Assembly (NCBI RefSeq): GCF_026262505.1
Contig: NC_067207.1
Location: 21,978,082-22,042,081 of the forward strand
Length of the DNA: 64,000 nucleotides
Reading direction: 5' to 3'
From: Trichomonas vaginalis G3
Lineage: Eukaryota > Parabasalia > Trichomonadida > Trichomonadidae
Below, in pieces: positions 29,234 through 38,317 of this stretch; positions within the stretch are counted from its first letter, which is position 1; each line of letters starts with the position of its first letter. The position numbers and the translations under genes were made by a program. The notes beneath the pieces are model-generated. The model had not been told where the DNA came from. It was given only the letters and a program-made list of their open reading frames with translations, and ran no database searches.

Positions 29234-29316
29234 CACAAAATCTAAGTAGTGAGGGTACACAAATTTTGTATGGAGTATGGTTCAATTTTTGAGAGCCTCA
29301 CTACTTAGATTTTGTG
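29234..29316. repeat. Perfect 21-bp inverted repeat, 41-bp loop
   Basis: Arms 29234-29254 and 29296-29316 (core AAATCTAAGTAGTGAGG) are perfect. This could be a short MITE or a hairpin RNA. No neighbouring gene explains it. Confidence 0.6.
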
Positions 29317-29949
29317 ACTACCTTAAGTAAAAGCAATATCATTTTTATGTTCAAAAATTACCAGAGAGCAATCGGATCTGAAAAATTGAGAGTTTAAAAT
29401 TTTCGAGATCCGATTGGAAGGGGGAAAAAATTTAAAAAGAAACAAATAAATAGATGGGAAAAGTTTCTTAATAGCTTGGTCTTGAATAAATATAGATCTG
29501 ATAAAATCTTTAGCCATTCAATTACAAAAAAATTTAAATATAGCCTGAATTGAGAAATTTATCATTAAGAACGCATGAAATTTACAATTTCAATTCTGAA
29601 AGCATAAAGGCCATGATGTATCTGCATATTTTAATGAACCCATGACCCATTATATAGTGTAAAAAACAATGATTGACTCTGGAAAAACGATTTAAACATA
29701 AGCATTTTCACTTAAATAAAATTTATTGAAAACAGTCATTTCAAGCCTGAAAACATCTTAGATATTCAAAGATTTCAAAAAAAATAAAGGAATAGGGCTG
29801 ATCAATGAGTTTATATATCTTTATTTTAAGTTAGTTCAAATGAGATGATTATAAAATCACCTCATTTCTTGTGTCCAAAAAGGAAATGAGAAAAATGAAA
29901 GGATGTAGGTGCAAAATTTTATTAATTACCTTATGATATATTATTCTAA

Positions 29950-30798
29950 TTACAAATCTGGTATGTCTTGAGATGTTTTGTCTAAATGTTGTTTGTAGCA
30001 ATCATATATTAAATTGTAGATCACGAAAATTATGGCTCCCAATATTGGAACTCCAAAAATAATGCTCATGACAATTATAAAAGCCAATGGAACACTACCT
30101 CCAGACCCTCCACCACTACTACCTCCATGATATCCACCACCACCTCTCGATGTAGAAGACGAATGTCCATATCCTCGGCCTCCTCCACTGCGACCTCCTC
30201 CACCGCCACGACCACCGCCACCACCACCACGGCCACCGCCTGCTGGAACTCTAGTCAATAGGCTGATATTAACTTCGATGAATGGACCAATATCTCCAAC
30301 AAAGCTGGAATTATCAATTTCATTGAATTTGAAATTTGAATCGCCTGGATCAGATGTGATGAATTTTGGATCATTCACAATGGCTGTGGCAACGTTGTAT
30401 GACAAATTTAAATTTTCATTCCAAATAATCTTTAAATTGTTTCCAATTCCATCAATAAGAACAAGAGGGTGAGAAAATCTTTTACTGAGATTAAATTCGT
30501 TGTAAATTGTATTGTTGTTGCCTGTAATATATACTTGTGCGGGACCATCAATTTTGATTTTCTTATTTTCTCCTGTAATATTGATAACGCAGAAATGGTC
30601 AGCTTTTATATAGATATTTTCGTAATTCGATGTATCTAATTTGTAGAACTGTGATGTATTATTGCATCGAATCTCCAAATTCGTTTGATTTCCAAACCTT
30701 GAAGCATCTGTAGGTTCTGATGAAATTATGTTATCAAGAGCTGTGTAATAAAGTAAAGAATTGTTATCTGAATACAAAGCGAGTAAAGGCAAGATCAT
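29950..30798 (-). CDS. Predicted single-pass membrane protein with Gly-rich stalk
   Basis: 282 residues. A short hydrophobic N-terminus (MILPLLALYS) may be a signal peptide. Residues ~15-185 are an ectodomain with several N-glycosylation sequons (NNTS, NITG, NLS) and strands typical of a beta-helix-like fold (IKIDGPAQVYITGNNNTI). Residues ~187-232 are a Gly-rich stalk (G, R, S, H, Y). A transmembrane helix at ~235-262 (PLAFIIVMSIIFGVPILGAI) leads to a short tail. The paralogue at 31330-32073 shares the ectodomain but lacks the Gly-rich stalk. It is likely a surface protein; function unknown. The start ATG agrees with the paralogue's signal-peptide position. Confidence 0.7.
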   Translation of the reverse strand: MILPLLALYSDNNSLLYYTALDNIISSEPTDASRFGNQTNLEIRCNNTSQFYKLDTSNYENIYIKADHFCVINITGENKKIKIDGPAQVYITGNNNTIYNEFNLSKRFSHPLVLIDGIGNNLKIIWNENLNLSYNVATAIVNDPKFITSDPGDSNFKFNEIDNSSFVGDIGPFIEVNISLLTRVPAGGGRGGGGGGRGGGGGRSGGGRGYGHSSSTSRGGGGYHGGSSGGGSGGSVPLAFIIVMSIIFGVPILGAIIFVIYNLIYDCYKQHLDKTSQDIPDL

Positions 30799-31329
30799 TT
30801 TATGAAAATTTATCAGTGAACAATTTGCTATAATTCAAAAAAAATTCAAAGAAAAAAGGGAAGGATATATGAATTTAACTGAGCAATAGTAGCATTATAT
30901 AAAGTCATGAAATAGTTGATCGTCGGGATCCGATTTGTGTCCATTGAAATAGTTAACAAACCGAATAAAATTCACAAAAGTTTGATTTCTCAAAATTTTG
31001 GTCAAAAAAAAAGATAAACAATGATTTTCTGTGAAGCACTGTAACCATTTTGCATGTTTTTCCATCAAATGTCTTAAGTAATAAATAATTGTTGTTAAAA
31101 TTTAAATTTGGAATCAAATTCCAGAGAACATAACCCTTATGATTGTATATATCATCTTTTTTGTTAAAAACTGTGCATATAATCAAGAGCATGAAATATG
31201 CATGCTTTTATAAAACATATGGGGAAAAAACAACTAATAAGAGAGATTATGGAATATTTACTTGTTGATGAATAATATTATGATAAAAAATTTCTCTTAA
31301 TGAATGTATATCATATATGCACAGTTTTT

Positions 31330-32073
31330 TCAAATTTCTGGAGGTGGTTCATGTGAATGCAATTTGCAACCATTGAAATCTGGAAATAAGCAAGAACAAA
31401 TCCATGCTAGTAAACACATTCCGAGTACTCCACCAATTGATAGAAATAGTCCAAGATATATTTCAGTTCGATCAGGTTTTGCGTCATTTGGAATATAATG
31501 ATAGTAAATTTTGTAATCCGAAGATGGATATATTTGACTAATATTAACTTTATAAAATGTGCCAATGTTACCGACGAAGTTAGAATTCAAAGAATTTTCA
31601 AATTTAATAGTTGATTTTTTAGGATCAGAAGTTGTGAAATTTGTATCATTTACTATTGCTGTAACAACTGAATAAGAAGCTGTTGATTTTCTATACCATG
31701 ATATTTTAAATTTGTTTCGATGACCGTTGATAAATACAAGAGGGTGTAATGAAGGCAGGCTTAAATCAAAATTATCGTATAATGTATTGTCATCTCCTGT
31801 AAGATATACTTGTGCTGGACCATATATTCTGATTTTCTTTTTTTGAGATGTTATATTGACAATGCAGAAATTGTATGCATCAATATAAACATCTTTGTAT
31901 TTTGAAGCATCTAACTTGAAATATTCCCCAGAATAATTGCACTGAATACTAATTGTTGATTTTTCAGCATATTGTGAAGCATCAATAGGGTCATTCGAAA
32001 GAGTATAATTGAGCATAAAGTAATATAATGATGTTTGATTAAGCTCGGTCAGTCCGAGCAAAGAAAAAAACAT
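31330..32073 (-). CDS. Predicted single-pass membrane protein, paralogue
   Basis: 247 residues from the first ATG at 32073 (MFFSLLGLTELNQTS); longer readings would need TTG. The ectodomain is colinear with the 29950-30798 gene: SNDPIDAS, IRIYGPAQVYLTGDDNTLYD, HPLVFINGHRN, VTAIVNDTNFTTSDP, FVGNIGTF. It has several N-glycosylation sequons. A transmembrane helix near the C-terminus (EIYLGLFLSIGGVLGMCLLAW) is followed by a Cys-containing tail. The two genes are in tandem on the same strand about 530 bp apart, and a decayed third relative lies at 27640-28480, so this is a small local gene cluster. Confidence 0.7.
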   Translation of the reverse strand: MFFSLLGLTELNQTSLYYFMLNYTLSNDPIDASQYAEKSTISIQCNYSGEYFKLDASKYKDVYIDAYNFCIVNITSQKKKIRIYGPAQVYLTGDDNTLYDNFDLSLPSLHPLVFINGHRNKFKISWYRKSTASYSVVTAIVNDTNFTTSDPKKSTIKFENSLNSNFVGNIGTFYKVNISQIYPSSDYKIYYHYIPNDAKPDRTEIYLGLFLSIGGVLGMCLLAWICSCLFPDFNGCKLHSHEPPPEI

Positions 32074-32669
32074 TAAAAAAACAGTGAACAATCGGATCCA
32101 ATTGAAATAAAAATTCAAGAATCAATCAACTACTTATCGATAAGAATTAAATAATTCATTTGTGATCAATATTTCCATATATGGATTAAGTTTTATAGTT
32201 CAAAATATTCAAACCACTAAGCTGGATCCGAATTGCTTCGATAAATTTGAAAGAAGATAAAAATCATGCAAGCATAACTAAAAGGAAGAATGATTATACC
32301 AATGTAACTCGATTATCGAGACAAAAACATTCTAAAGCAAAAATTTTTGGATCCGATAAATAAGTGGAAAAAAGTGACTGTGAGCAAAAATTTGAATTAC
32401 AGAAGAGATTTAATAGAAAATCTTGAGAATAATAATGTTTACCAAATCACTCCGTAATTTAAGAAAGTTTACTCCGACCCTTTCATGAAAAGACTAAATT
32501 TATCCAATGAATTTAAAATCTCAGATATGATAGTTTAGATTTTGTCTTAATAATAAAAACTTATATATTATTTGTTGTTACTTTGGCTTACTGTCCGTTT
32601 CTTGAGCCTTGAAGGTTTATATTAATTCAATTTAAAAAATTGCAAACAATTTCTTTAATCGTTTGGACA

Positions 32670-33082
32670 TCAAAATTGAAATAAAAATTGTTGCACCTTT
32701 TTCGACAGTAAATGATAATAAAAAAAAGAATTTTCAGAGGTGTAAAAAATAAACTTCTCAAATAGAAGGACCATGCTAAATGGAATGCGTCTCATACCCA
32801 CCCTGTAAAAGTATTTGTGAAGCCATCCAGAGGAGTTAAGGCTTCTCCGTGCGTCACCGTTATGCCTCAAAACCAGAAACGAAGAGAGTAGACGAAATTT
32901 CCAAATTAATATTGGAATCCCGGCCAATATCAAAAATTTAACCATATTTCCCAGTAGCGTGGAAGAAACTACTTATTATAAACCATCTTTATTAAAGAAT
33001 AAACACCCACACCTCTGTAAAATTCTTTTTTTATATTTACTGTCAGAAAAAGTGCAAACAATTTTTTTTCTTTCAATTTTGA
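32670..33082. mobile_element. 413-bp element with ~74-bp inverted ends
   Basis: Arms 32670-32743 and 33009-33082 match in inverse with a few small indels (ends TCAAAATTGAAA; inner ends CAGAGGTGT). The interior is richer in G+C and includes a GAAGCC...GGCTTC hairpin near 32820-32845. No target duplication was recognised. It lies in the promoter-side region of the acid phosphatase gene. Confidence 0.6.
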
Positions 33083-33229
33083 TTTGCGAACGATTTTTTT
33101 TTGGAGATGATTATTATTTTCTCGCATTTTCTTGGAGATAAATTCATTGTAATGGTAATTCATAAGAATGATCTTATTCTGATCGACATGTGATATAATA
33201 AAACAGTTTTTTGACATTGATTTGACAGA

Positions 33230-34390
33230 ATGTTTTTAAGTCTGATTTCGTTTGTTTCCTCACTTAATTTCAACCATACATGCAAGTCAAATCTTAAAGT
33301 TCCAGACCCTGTTCCAAATGCAACTCTTGAACAGGTAATTCTTCTTACAAGGCATGGATTTAGAGCTCCATTTGATGGCTACGGCAATTACACACCAGAT
33401 GGATGGATCTGCGACTCAGATGCAGCACCATCACCAAGAATGTCCACTACTCTAACAAAGGAAAACAGAAGATATCATACAACTTATGAACAGAAGACTT
33501 TACCATATCCACCATCATGCAGAAAAGCAGATCTTACTGTAGAAGGTCAAGAATTACACGTACAACTTGGCGCTTTCTACAGAAAATATTTAATTGAACA
33601 ACTTCATTTCCTTCCTGAGTCAATGGATCCAGAATTCATGTACCTGAGATCATCTGAGCCAGAAAGATGCATCAGATCTCTTGAATCTTTCATGCATGGT
33701 CTTTATCCACCAGAATATCCAGATGAATTTCTTAAGATCGTTACAGGAACAGATCCTTTAGAACTTCTTCATCCTCGTCCAGACCATTGCGCAGATTTGA
33801 CAAAATCCTACAATGACTGGATAAATTCGTCCAAGTACTTAGAAAAGAAGGAAAACGCTGCTAGAGTCCTCAAAGACCTTGTCAACCAGTCAGGATTACC
33901 ATGGGATGAATGGCAGTGGCTTTGGGTTGGAGATTGGCTCTATACTATCGCATGCGTTGGAAAACCACTTCCTGATTTCATTACACAAGAAATGCTTGAC
34001 GTCGCAATGGATGCTGTTGAATTTTACACCCTCGATTTATACCAACACCAGACAGGAGTCGCTGGAGCTTCAATTATCAGAGAAGTCCTTCAGCATATCT
34101 CTGAAAGGCAAGCTGGTGAAAAGAATCATAAGTTTGTACTCCTTTCTGCTCACGATATTTCGATTGTCGCAGCTTGCGATATTCTCGGAATTAAATTGGA
34201 CAAAATACCTCCATTCGCTTCCCATATGATGTTCGAAGTATACAGATCTAACGGAAGATTCTTGGTCAGAGTTTCTTTGAACGGTGAAGTGATTTTGAAG
34301 GAAATGACCTTACAGAAGTTCAAGGGACTCGTTCTTCCATACATTAACTATTGCAAAGAAGTTGCAGGAACTGATGCAACGGTACTTTAA
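33230..34390 (+). CDS. Histidine acid phosphatase, secreted or lysosomal
   Basis: 386 residues. Branch-2 histidine phosphatase: hydrolyses phosphomonoesters at acid pH through a phosphohistidine. TRHGFRAP at residues ~39-46 carries the nucleophilic His, LLSAHDISIV at ~304-313 the proton-donor HD pair, and an Arg within YLRSSEPERCIRS helps to bind phosphate. An N-terminal hydrophobic stretch (MFLSLISFVSSLNF) is a probable signal peptide. Paired cysteines fit a secreted fold. Length is normal for the family. The start is the first ATG; a CATTG motif at 33215-33219 resembles an initiator. Confidence 0.9.
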   Translation: MFLSLISFVSSLNFNHTCKSNLKVPDPVPNATLEQVILLTRHGFRAPFDGYGNYTPDGWICDSDAAPSPRMSTTLTKENRRYHTTYEQKTLPYPPSCRKADLTVEGQELHVQLGAFYRKYLIEQLHFLPESMDPEFMYLRSSEPERCIRSLESFMHGLYPPEYPDEFLKIVTGTDPLELLHPRPDHCADLTKSYNDWINSSKYLEKKENAARVLKDLVNQSGLPWDEWQWLWVGDWLYTIACVGKPLPDFITQEMLDVAMDAVEFYTLDLYQHQTGVAGASIIREVLQHISERQAGEKNHKFVLLSAHDISIVAACDILGIKLDKIPPFASHMMFEVYRSNGRFLVRVSLNGEVILKEMTLQKFKGLVLPYINYCKEVAGTDATVL

Positions 34391-35062
34391 TCAGATTAAT
34401 ATTTTTTATAATATTAATTTTTAATTTTTCTTTTTGTTGAATTTAAAAACATAAACGTATCACTTACAAATCTATTTTTGATGACATCTGATCTATTCAA
34501 ACCTTATGTTCCTCATAACAAAAATTTCAAAATCATAAATATAAATCATTTTAAATGTTCCATCAGAATAAATGCATATATTCACGTTATATCGTTTGGT
34601 GTCATATTAATTTTGCTTTTAAAACTTGCATGAAATGAGATATCTGTTATTCAACCGAAAAATGATTCTCCAATGAAAACTTAGCTTTCAACTGGCATAG
34701 GTTCCTCAAATTTTCGCTATCAAAAGTTGAATCTTATTTCGTATTCTTCAAATATTTTTTATAATATGCCTTCCTTGAATTGGATATTCTCACAATGATT
34801 AAATGAATGAAGAACAATTGGGTCATCTAATTTTTCAATCATGTTTTCTATCAAATAATTTTCATGAAAAGATATTTTTAGCTCAATCATTCTAATATTG
34901 GACCATTTTTAGTAGATATCGAAATGTAAATTGGTTGACTTAACAATATTGATTAATTTTGATTTGAGAAGGAAAAACAAAATTGAATTTTGAATTTTAA
35001 AACATAAGAGTTTAATATAAATACTTTTAAAAGATTAATAACATCGAATATATTTGTTCCCT
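34391..35062. other. 670-bp convergent spacer
   Basis: AT-rich 3' spacer between the acid phosphatase (+) and the actin-like gene (-). No gene or repeat recognised. Confidence 0.4.
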
Positions 35063-36184
35063 TTAGAAGCACTTCAAATTAACAACTTCAGGACCAACTT
35101 CATCGTATTCTTCCTTTGTAATCCACATTTGAGAGAATGTAGCGAGTGAAACAAGGACAGAACCACCGATCCATGCGCTATTCTTTCTGTTTGCAGGTGA
35201 TTGAACAAGGACATTCGTTTCTGGAGGCAATAATCCACGTAAATTATTAGAAATTCTTTCTCCGAAGTGAGGGAACATCGAACTTCCACCTGAAAGTAAT
35301 ATATTTGAGTACATAAGTGGTCTCAAGTCTTTATCAACTTTATTTATCACGTCAAAGATGGATTGAGTAAGAGATGATGAAGAAATACCGTAACTCTTTG
35401 GTTTAAAGAATAATTCTGGGCAGAAGAATCGTTGTGTACCGAGTACAATTTGTTTTCCGTCAGGTAATGTGAAAATGCTCGAATCGGATTCATGATCTAC
35501 GTTATGAACTTCATTGTTGAAGTCTGTAGCAACATAGCAAAGCTGTTCTTTGATATCGCGAACGATTTCTCTCTCATTTTGTTGAGGAAGAGTGATATCG
35601 TGGTCATTAAGCAACTTCTTAAGGTAGGCATTTAATGAGCGGCCTCCAACTTCGACTTTGCCGGTGATGTGAGTCATTCCAAAGCACTGATAAACTGGCA
35701 AAATTTGAGTTATGGTTTCTCCTGCATCTATGACGCAGCCGCTTGCCATACCATTAGCATAGAGTGAAAGGACTCCAGGGTATGCGGTATAGTAGGCTGG
35801 GACTTTGAATGTTTCCATCATAATTTGTGTAACTTTCTCTCTCATTATTTTTGTGTTCTGTGGTGATTCTGTCATTAATACTGGATGCTCTGATGTATTA
35901 ATATTTAATTCTTTTGAGAAAATGTGTTGCCAAAATACTTCAATTTCGTCAATATTTGAGATAACTCTATCAGAAATTGGGCACTTAAGATTTAAGTTTT
36001 TCGATTGCTCAAAAACTTCTGATCCAACATAGATATCTTTAGTTGCAATCGCAGCAGCTTTATCTTGAGGAGATTTTAGACGGCCAATAACAGTTGGAAG
36101 GATGCACTGAGGATCTGAGTCACCTCCAAAGCCGGCTCTAGTTGAATAAGCGCCAGTATCAATGACAATTGTTGAAACTTCCAT
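35063..36184 (-). CDS. Divergent actin / actin-related protein
   Basis: 373 residues from MEVSTIVIDTGAYSTRAGFG at 36184, almost the length of actin (375) and ending KCF as actin does. ATP-binding phosphate loops are recognisable (IDTGAYSTRAGFGGD; VIDAGETITQILPVY; LLSGGSSMFPHFGERI), but the second Asp-Gly loop reads DAGE, and several normally invariant actin positions differ. It is therefore an actin-like protein rather than conventional actin. No insertions typical of Arp4-8 are visible. The open frame continues upstream to 36313 with another ATG, but those 43 residues match nothing in actin, so I prefer the inner start. Confidence 0.85.
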   Translation of the reverse strand: MEVSTIVIDTGAYSTRAGFGGDSDPQCILPTVIGRLKSPQDKAAAIATKDIYVGSEVFEQSKNLNLKCPISDRVISNIDEIEVFWQHIFSKELNINTSEHPVLMTESPQNTKIMREKVTQIMMETFKVPAYYTAYPGVLSLYANGMASGCVIDAGETITQILPVYQCFGMTHITGKVEVGGRSLNAYLKKLLNDHDITLPQQNEREIVRDIKEQLCYVATDFNNEVHNVDHESDSSIFTLPDGKQIVLGTQRFFCPELFFKPKSYGISSSSLTQSIFDVINKVDKDLRPLMYSNILLSGGSSMFPHFGERISNNLRGLLPPETNVLVQSPANRKNSAWIGGSVLVSLATFSQMWITKEEYDEVGPEVVNLKCF

Positions 36185-36313
36185 TTTTTCTGCTCTTGTC
36201 AAATTTTTTCCTCGCATCGAGCTCTGTCCATTTAATGCAATATATAATATCATCATATGATGGCAAAAATTTTTTCTCCATAAAATCCTATTCGATTTTG
36301 TAAATTCACTCAC

Positions 36314-36654
36314 GAAAAAAATTAAATTAACTTATATTATGGTTATTTAGCCATATTATTATTTCAGTGTTTCATACTGTCATGATTTCATGTTTAAAAT
36401 GTGATAACAAGTAATTCTAATTGAGGATGTAATTTCTGCTATGATAAGGTATTTGTCATGTGAACTATAATACATCAAAGCAAAAGAATCCAAATACTCG
36501 TAATAAATCCCGATCAAATGCATTTCTAAATTTTCACGATGTAAAATCTGCTACTCGAGTTACTTATTTTATGATATTTCAGATCTATACAATACAATGA
36601 ATATTTTAATCCAATGTTTATAATTTCTGAAACATCAAAGGGAAAGAAATAAAT
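36314..36654. other. 340-bp spacer
   Basis: Upstream region of the actin-like gene, up to the left end of the second transposon copy. No gene seen. Confidence 0.4.
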
Positions 36655-37590
36655 TGTTATAGACCGAAAATAGATTTTTTCGGTTTTCTCTTCAAATAAT
36701 TGAAAGAATGATACTATTATAGGTTTATTATATTATATAGCATATAATCATGCTATAGCCGAAAATTATAAGTTTTGAGAAGATTGAATATAACACAAAT
36801 AAATTTGAATGTAAGTTAAATTGCTTGTTGTTTTTAATAGCTATTTAATGAGAAATCCAATATTGCAAAATTCAAATTGAATGATTGAAAGAACAGAAAA
36901 AGTCATTCTTTTCAATTTCGAATATGTTTCATTGTATTTATAATTATATGGCAAATAAGATATTTAAACTTGATTTTTGAAGGAAAATTCACAAAATTGA
37001 ATAAATTCAAATAATTTTTATTCAAAAATAAACTAGTTATTTGAGTTTAATACTAATTATCTATTCAAACTACAAAGTTTGTAATTTAAAATATTTTGTG
37101 AGATCAGATTGAATTAATTCAAGGTTCTTTTCAATTAATATTAATGACCATATTACGCATTTTCGAACATTCTAAACCAAATATATAAAAATGGGAGACG
37201 AATGTTAAATTTGCTAGACATGGGGGAGTTGTCTGCAAAGTTTTAGCTCTTATCTCTAACAAAAAATTAATTTTTAAAAAAATGACCGAATACGTTTCAC
37301 AGCGAGAAAAAAATAAAAGGCAAGATAGAATTTTCTAGACATAAAGAAGTTGTTTACCGAGTTTTAGCTCTTATCTCTAACAAAAAATTAATTTTTAAAA
37401 AAATGACCGAATACGTTTCACAGCGAGAAAAAAATAAAAGGCAAGATAGAATTTTCTAGACATAAAGAAGTTGTCTACCAAGTGTCAGCTGTTACTTCTT
37501 CTCAATACTGATATAAAATAAAAATCTTTATTATTTATTTAACCTTTATTGTTTCATTAAACTTCATTTATTTTATATTATAGTTTTATT

Positions 37591-37591
<1 letters not shown>
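36655..37591. mobile_element. Second copy of the 4.7-kb transposon family, left part, split by the Maverick
   Basis: Starts TGTTATAGACCG and follows the inverse of the right half of the 21900-26642 element: the ~0.5-kb end, two tandem units (37240-37480), then the AT-rich tail up to ATTC at 37591. The sequence resumes on the far side of the Maverick at 62490 for about 40 bp (CTTTTAGCTACTTG) and then stops matching. No transposase of this copy is in the window. The ends of the two copies differ at only a few positions, so both are recent. Confidence 0.85.
37586..37591. repeat. 6-bp target-site duplication of the Maverick (left)
   Basis: TTATTC here and at 62490-62495. The uninterrupted sequence in the other transposon copy has it once. 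Six bp is the usual Polinton/Maverick duplication. Confidence 0.85.
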
Positions 37592-37630
<39 letters not shown>

Positions 37631-37822
37631 AAGTGGGGCTTCCAGGCACTTCGTGCCTTCTAGCCCTGAGGATGAATGATATAATGAAGTTTTTTTTTTC
37701 TTGGGGTGGTCTTCCAGGGGCTGCGCCCCTTCTAGCCCACATAAATGAAGTTTTTATTCGGAGGTCTTCCAGGAGCTTTTCACAAATTATATATGTTTTC
37801 ATGTTTTGTCATGATTTCATCG
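37592..37822. repeat. Left terminal inverted repeat of the Maverick
   Basis: A 37-base A-run, then ~190 bp matching the inverse of 62268-62489 with insertions and deletions. It contains two related hairpin modules: AGGCACTTCGTGCCT and AGGGGCTGCGCCCCT, each between CTTCC and TCTAGCCC. Confidence 0.85.
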
Positions 37823-38106
37823 TAAATGTTTTGTCAAGACTTCTTCGTAAATGTTTTGTCAAGACTTCTTCGTAAATGTTTTGTCAAGACTTCTTCGTAA
37901 AATGTTTTGTCATGATTTCATCGTAAATGTTTTGTCAAGACTTCTTCGTAAATGTTTTGTCAAGACTTCTTCGTAAATGTTTTGTCAAGACTTCTTCGTA
38001 AAATGTTTTGTCAAGACTTCTTCGTAAAATGTTTTGTCAAGACTTCTTCGTAAATGTTTTGTCAAGACTTCTTCGTAAATGTTTTGTCAAGACTTCTTCG
38101 TAAAAT
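37802..38106. repeat. 25-bp tandem repeat, 12 units
   Basis: Unit AATGTTTTGTCAAGACTTCT plus TCGTA, with a variant (CATGATTTCAT) in units 1 and 5. It lies directly inside the left Maverick end. Possibly a protein-binding or replication-related array. Confidence 0.9.
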
Positions 38107-38317
38107 CAGACAAAAATATAATTTAGGGTAGAAGGTTAGATATAACCTCTTTTCTACCCTCTTTTCTACCCTCTGAATTTGTCATGATTTCTTCGTCATA
38201 GGCACGGAATAGGACGGTTATTTTACAAAACTGTCAACACTTTGACCGAGTAGTTTTTTGTGCTGAACAAAAGTGTCATATAAACATCTGTCAAAAACCG
38301 CTTTTTAACTTCACTTA

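Larger units (their letters stand above)
26658..29949. other. 3.3-kb gene-poor stretch with decayed sequence
   Basis: No intact gene. The region after the transposon is the former upstream DNA of the TTL-like gene. A decayed relative of the membrane-protein genes to the right lies at about 27640-28480, and a strong hairpin at 29234-29316. The rest is AT-rich without clear coding signal. Confidence 0.5.

Noticed and set aside
32670-32945. 91-residue minus-strand frame
   Set aside because: Most of it is the inverted-repeat element; no domain or start context.
36185-36313. 43-residue N-terminal extension of the actin-like protein
   Set aside because: Actin family proteins start just before the IDxGxYxxRAGF block; the extension has no similarity and the inner ATG fits the family length.
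1-36654. Spliceosomal introns in host genes
   Set aside because: All host genes recognised are continuous, and I saw no trichomonad-type intron ends interrupting a domain.
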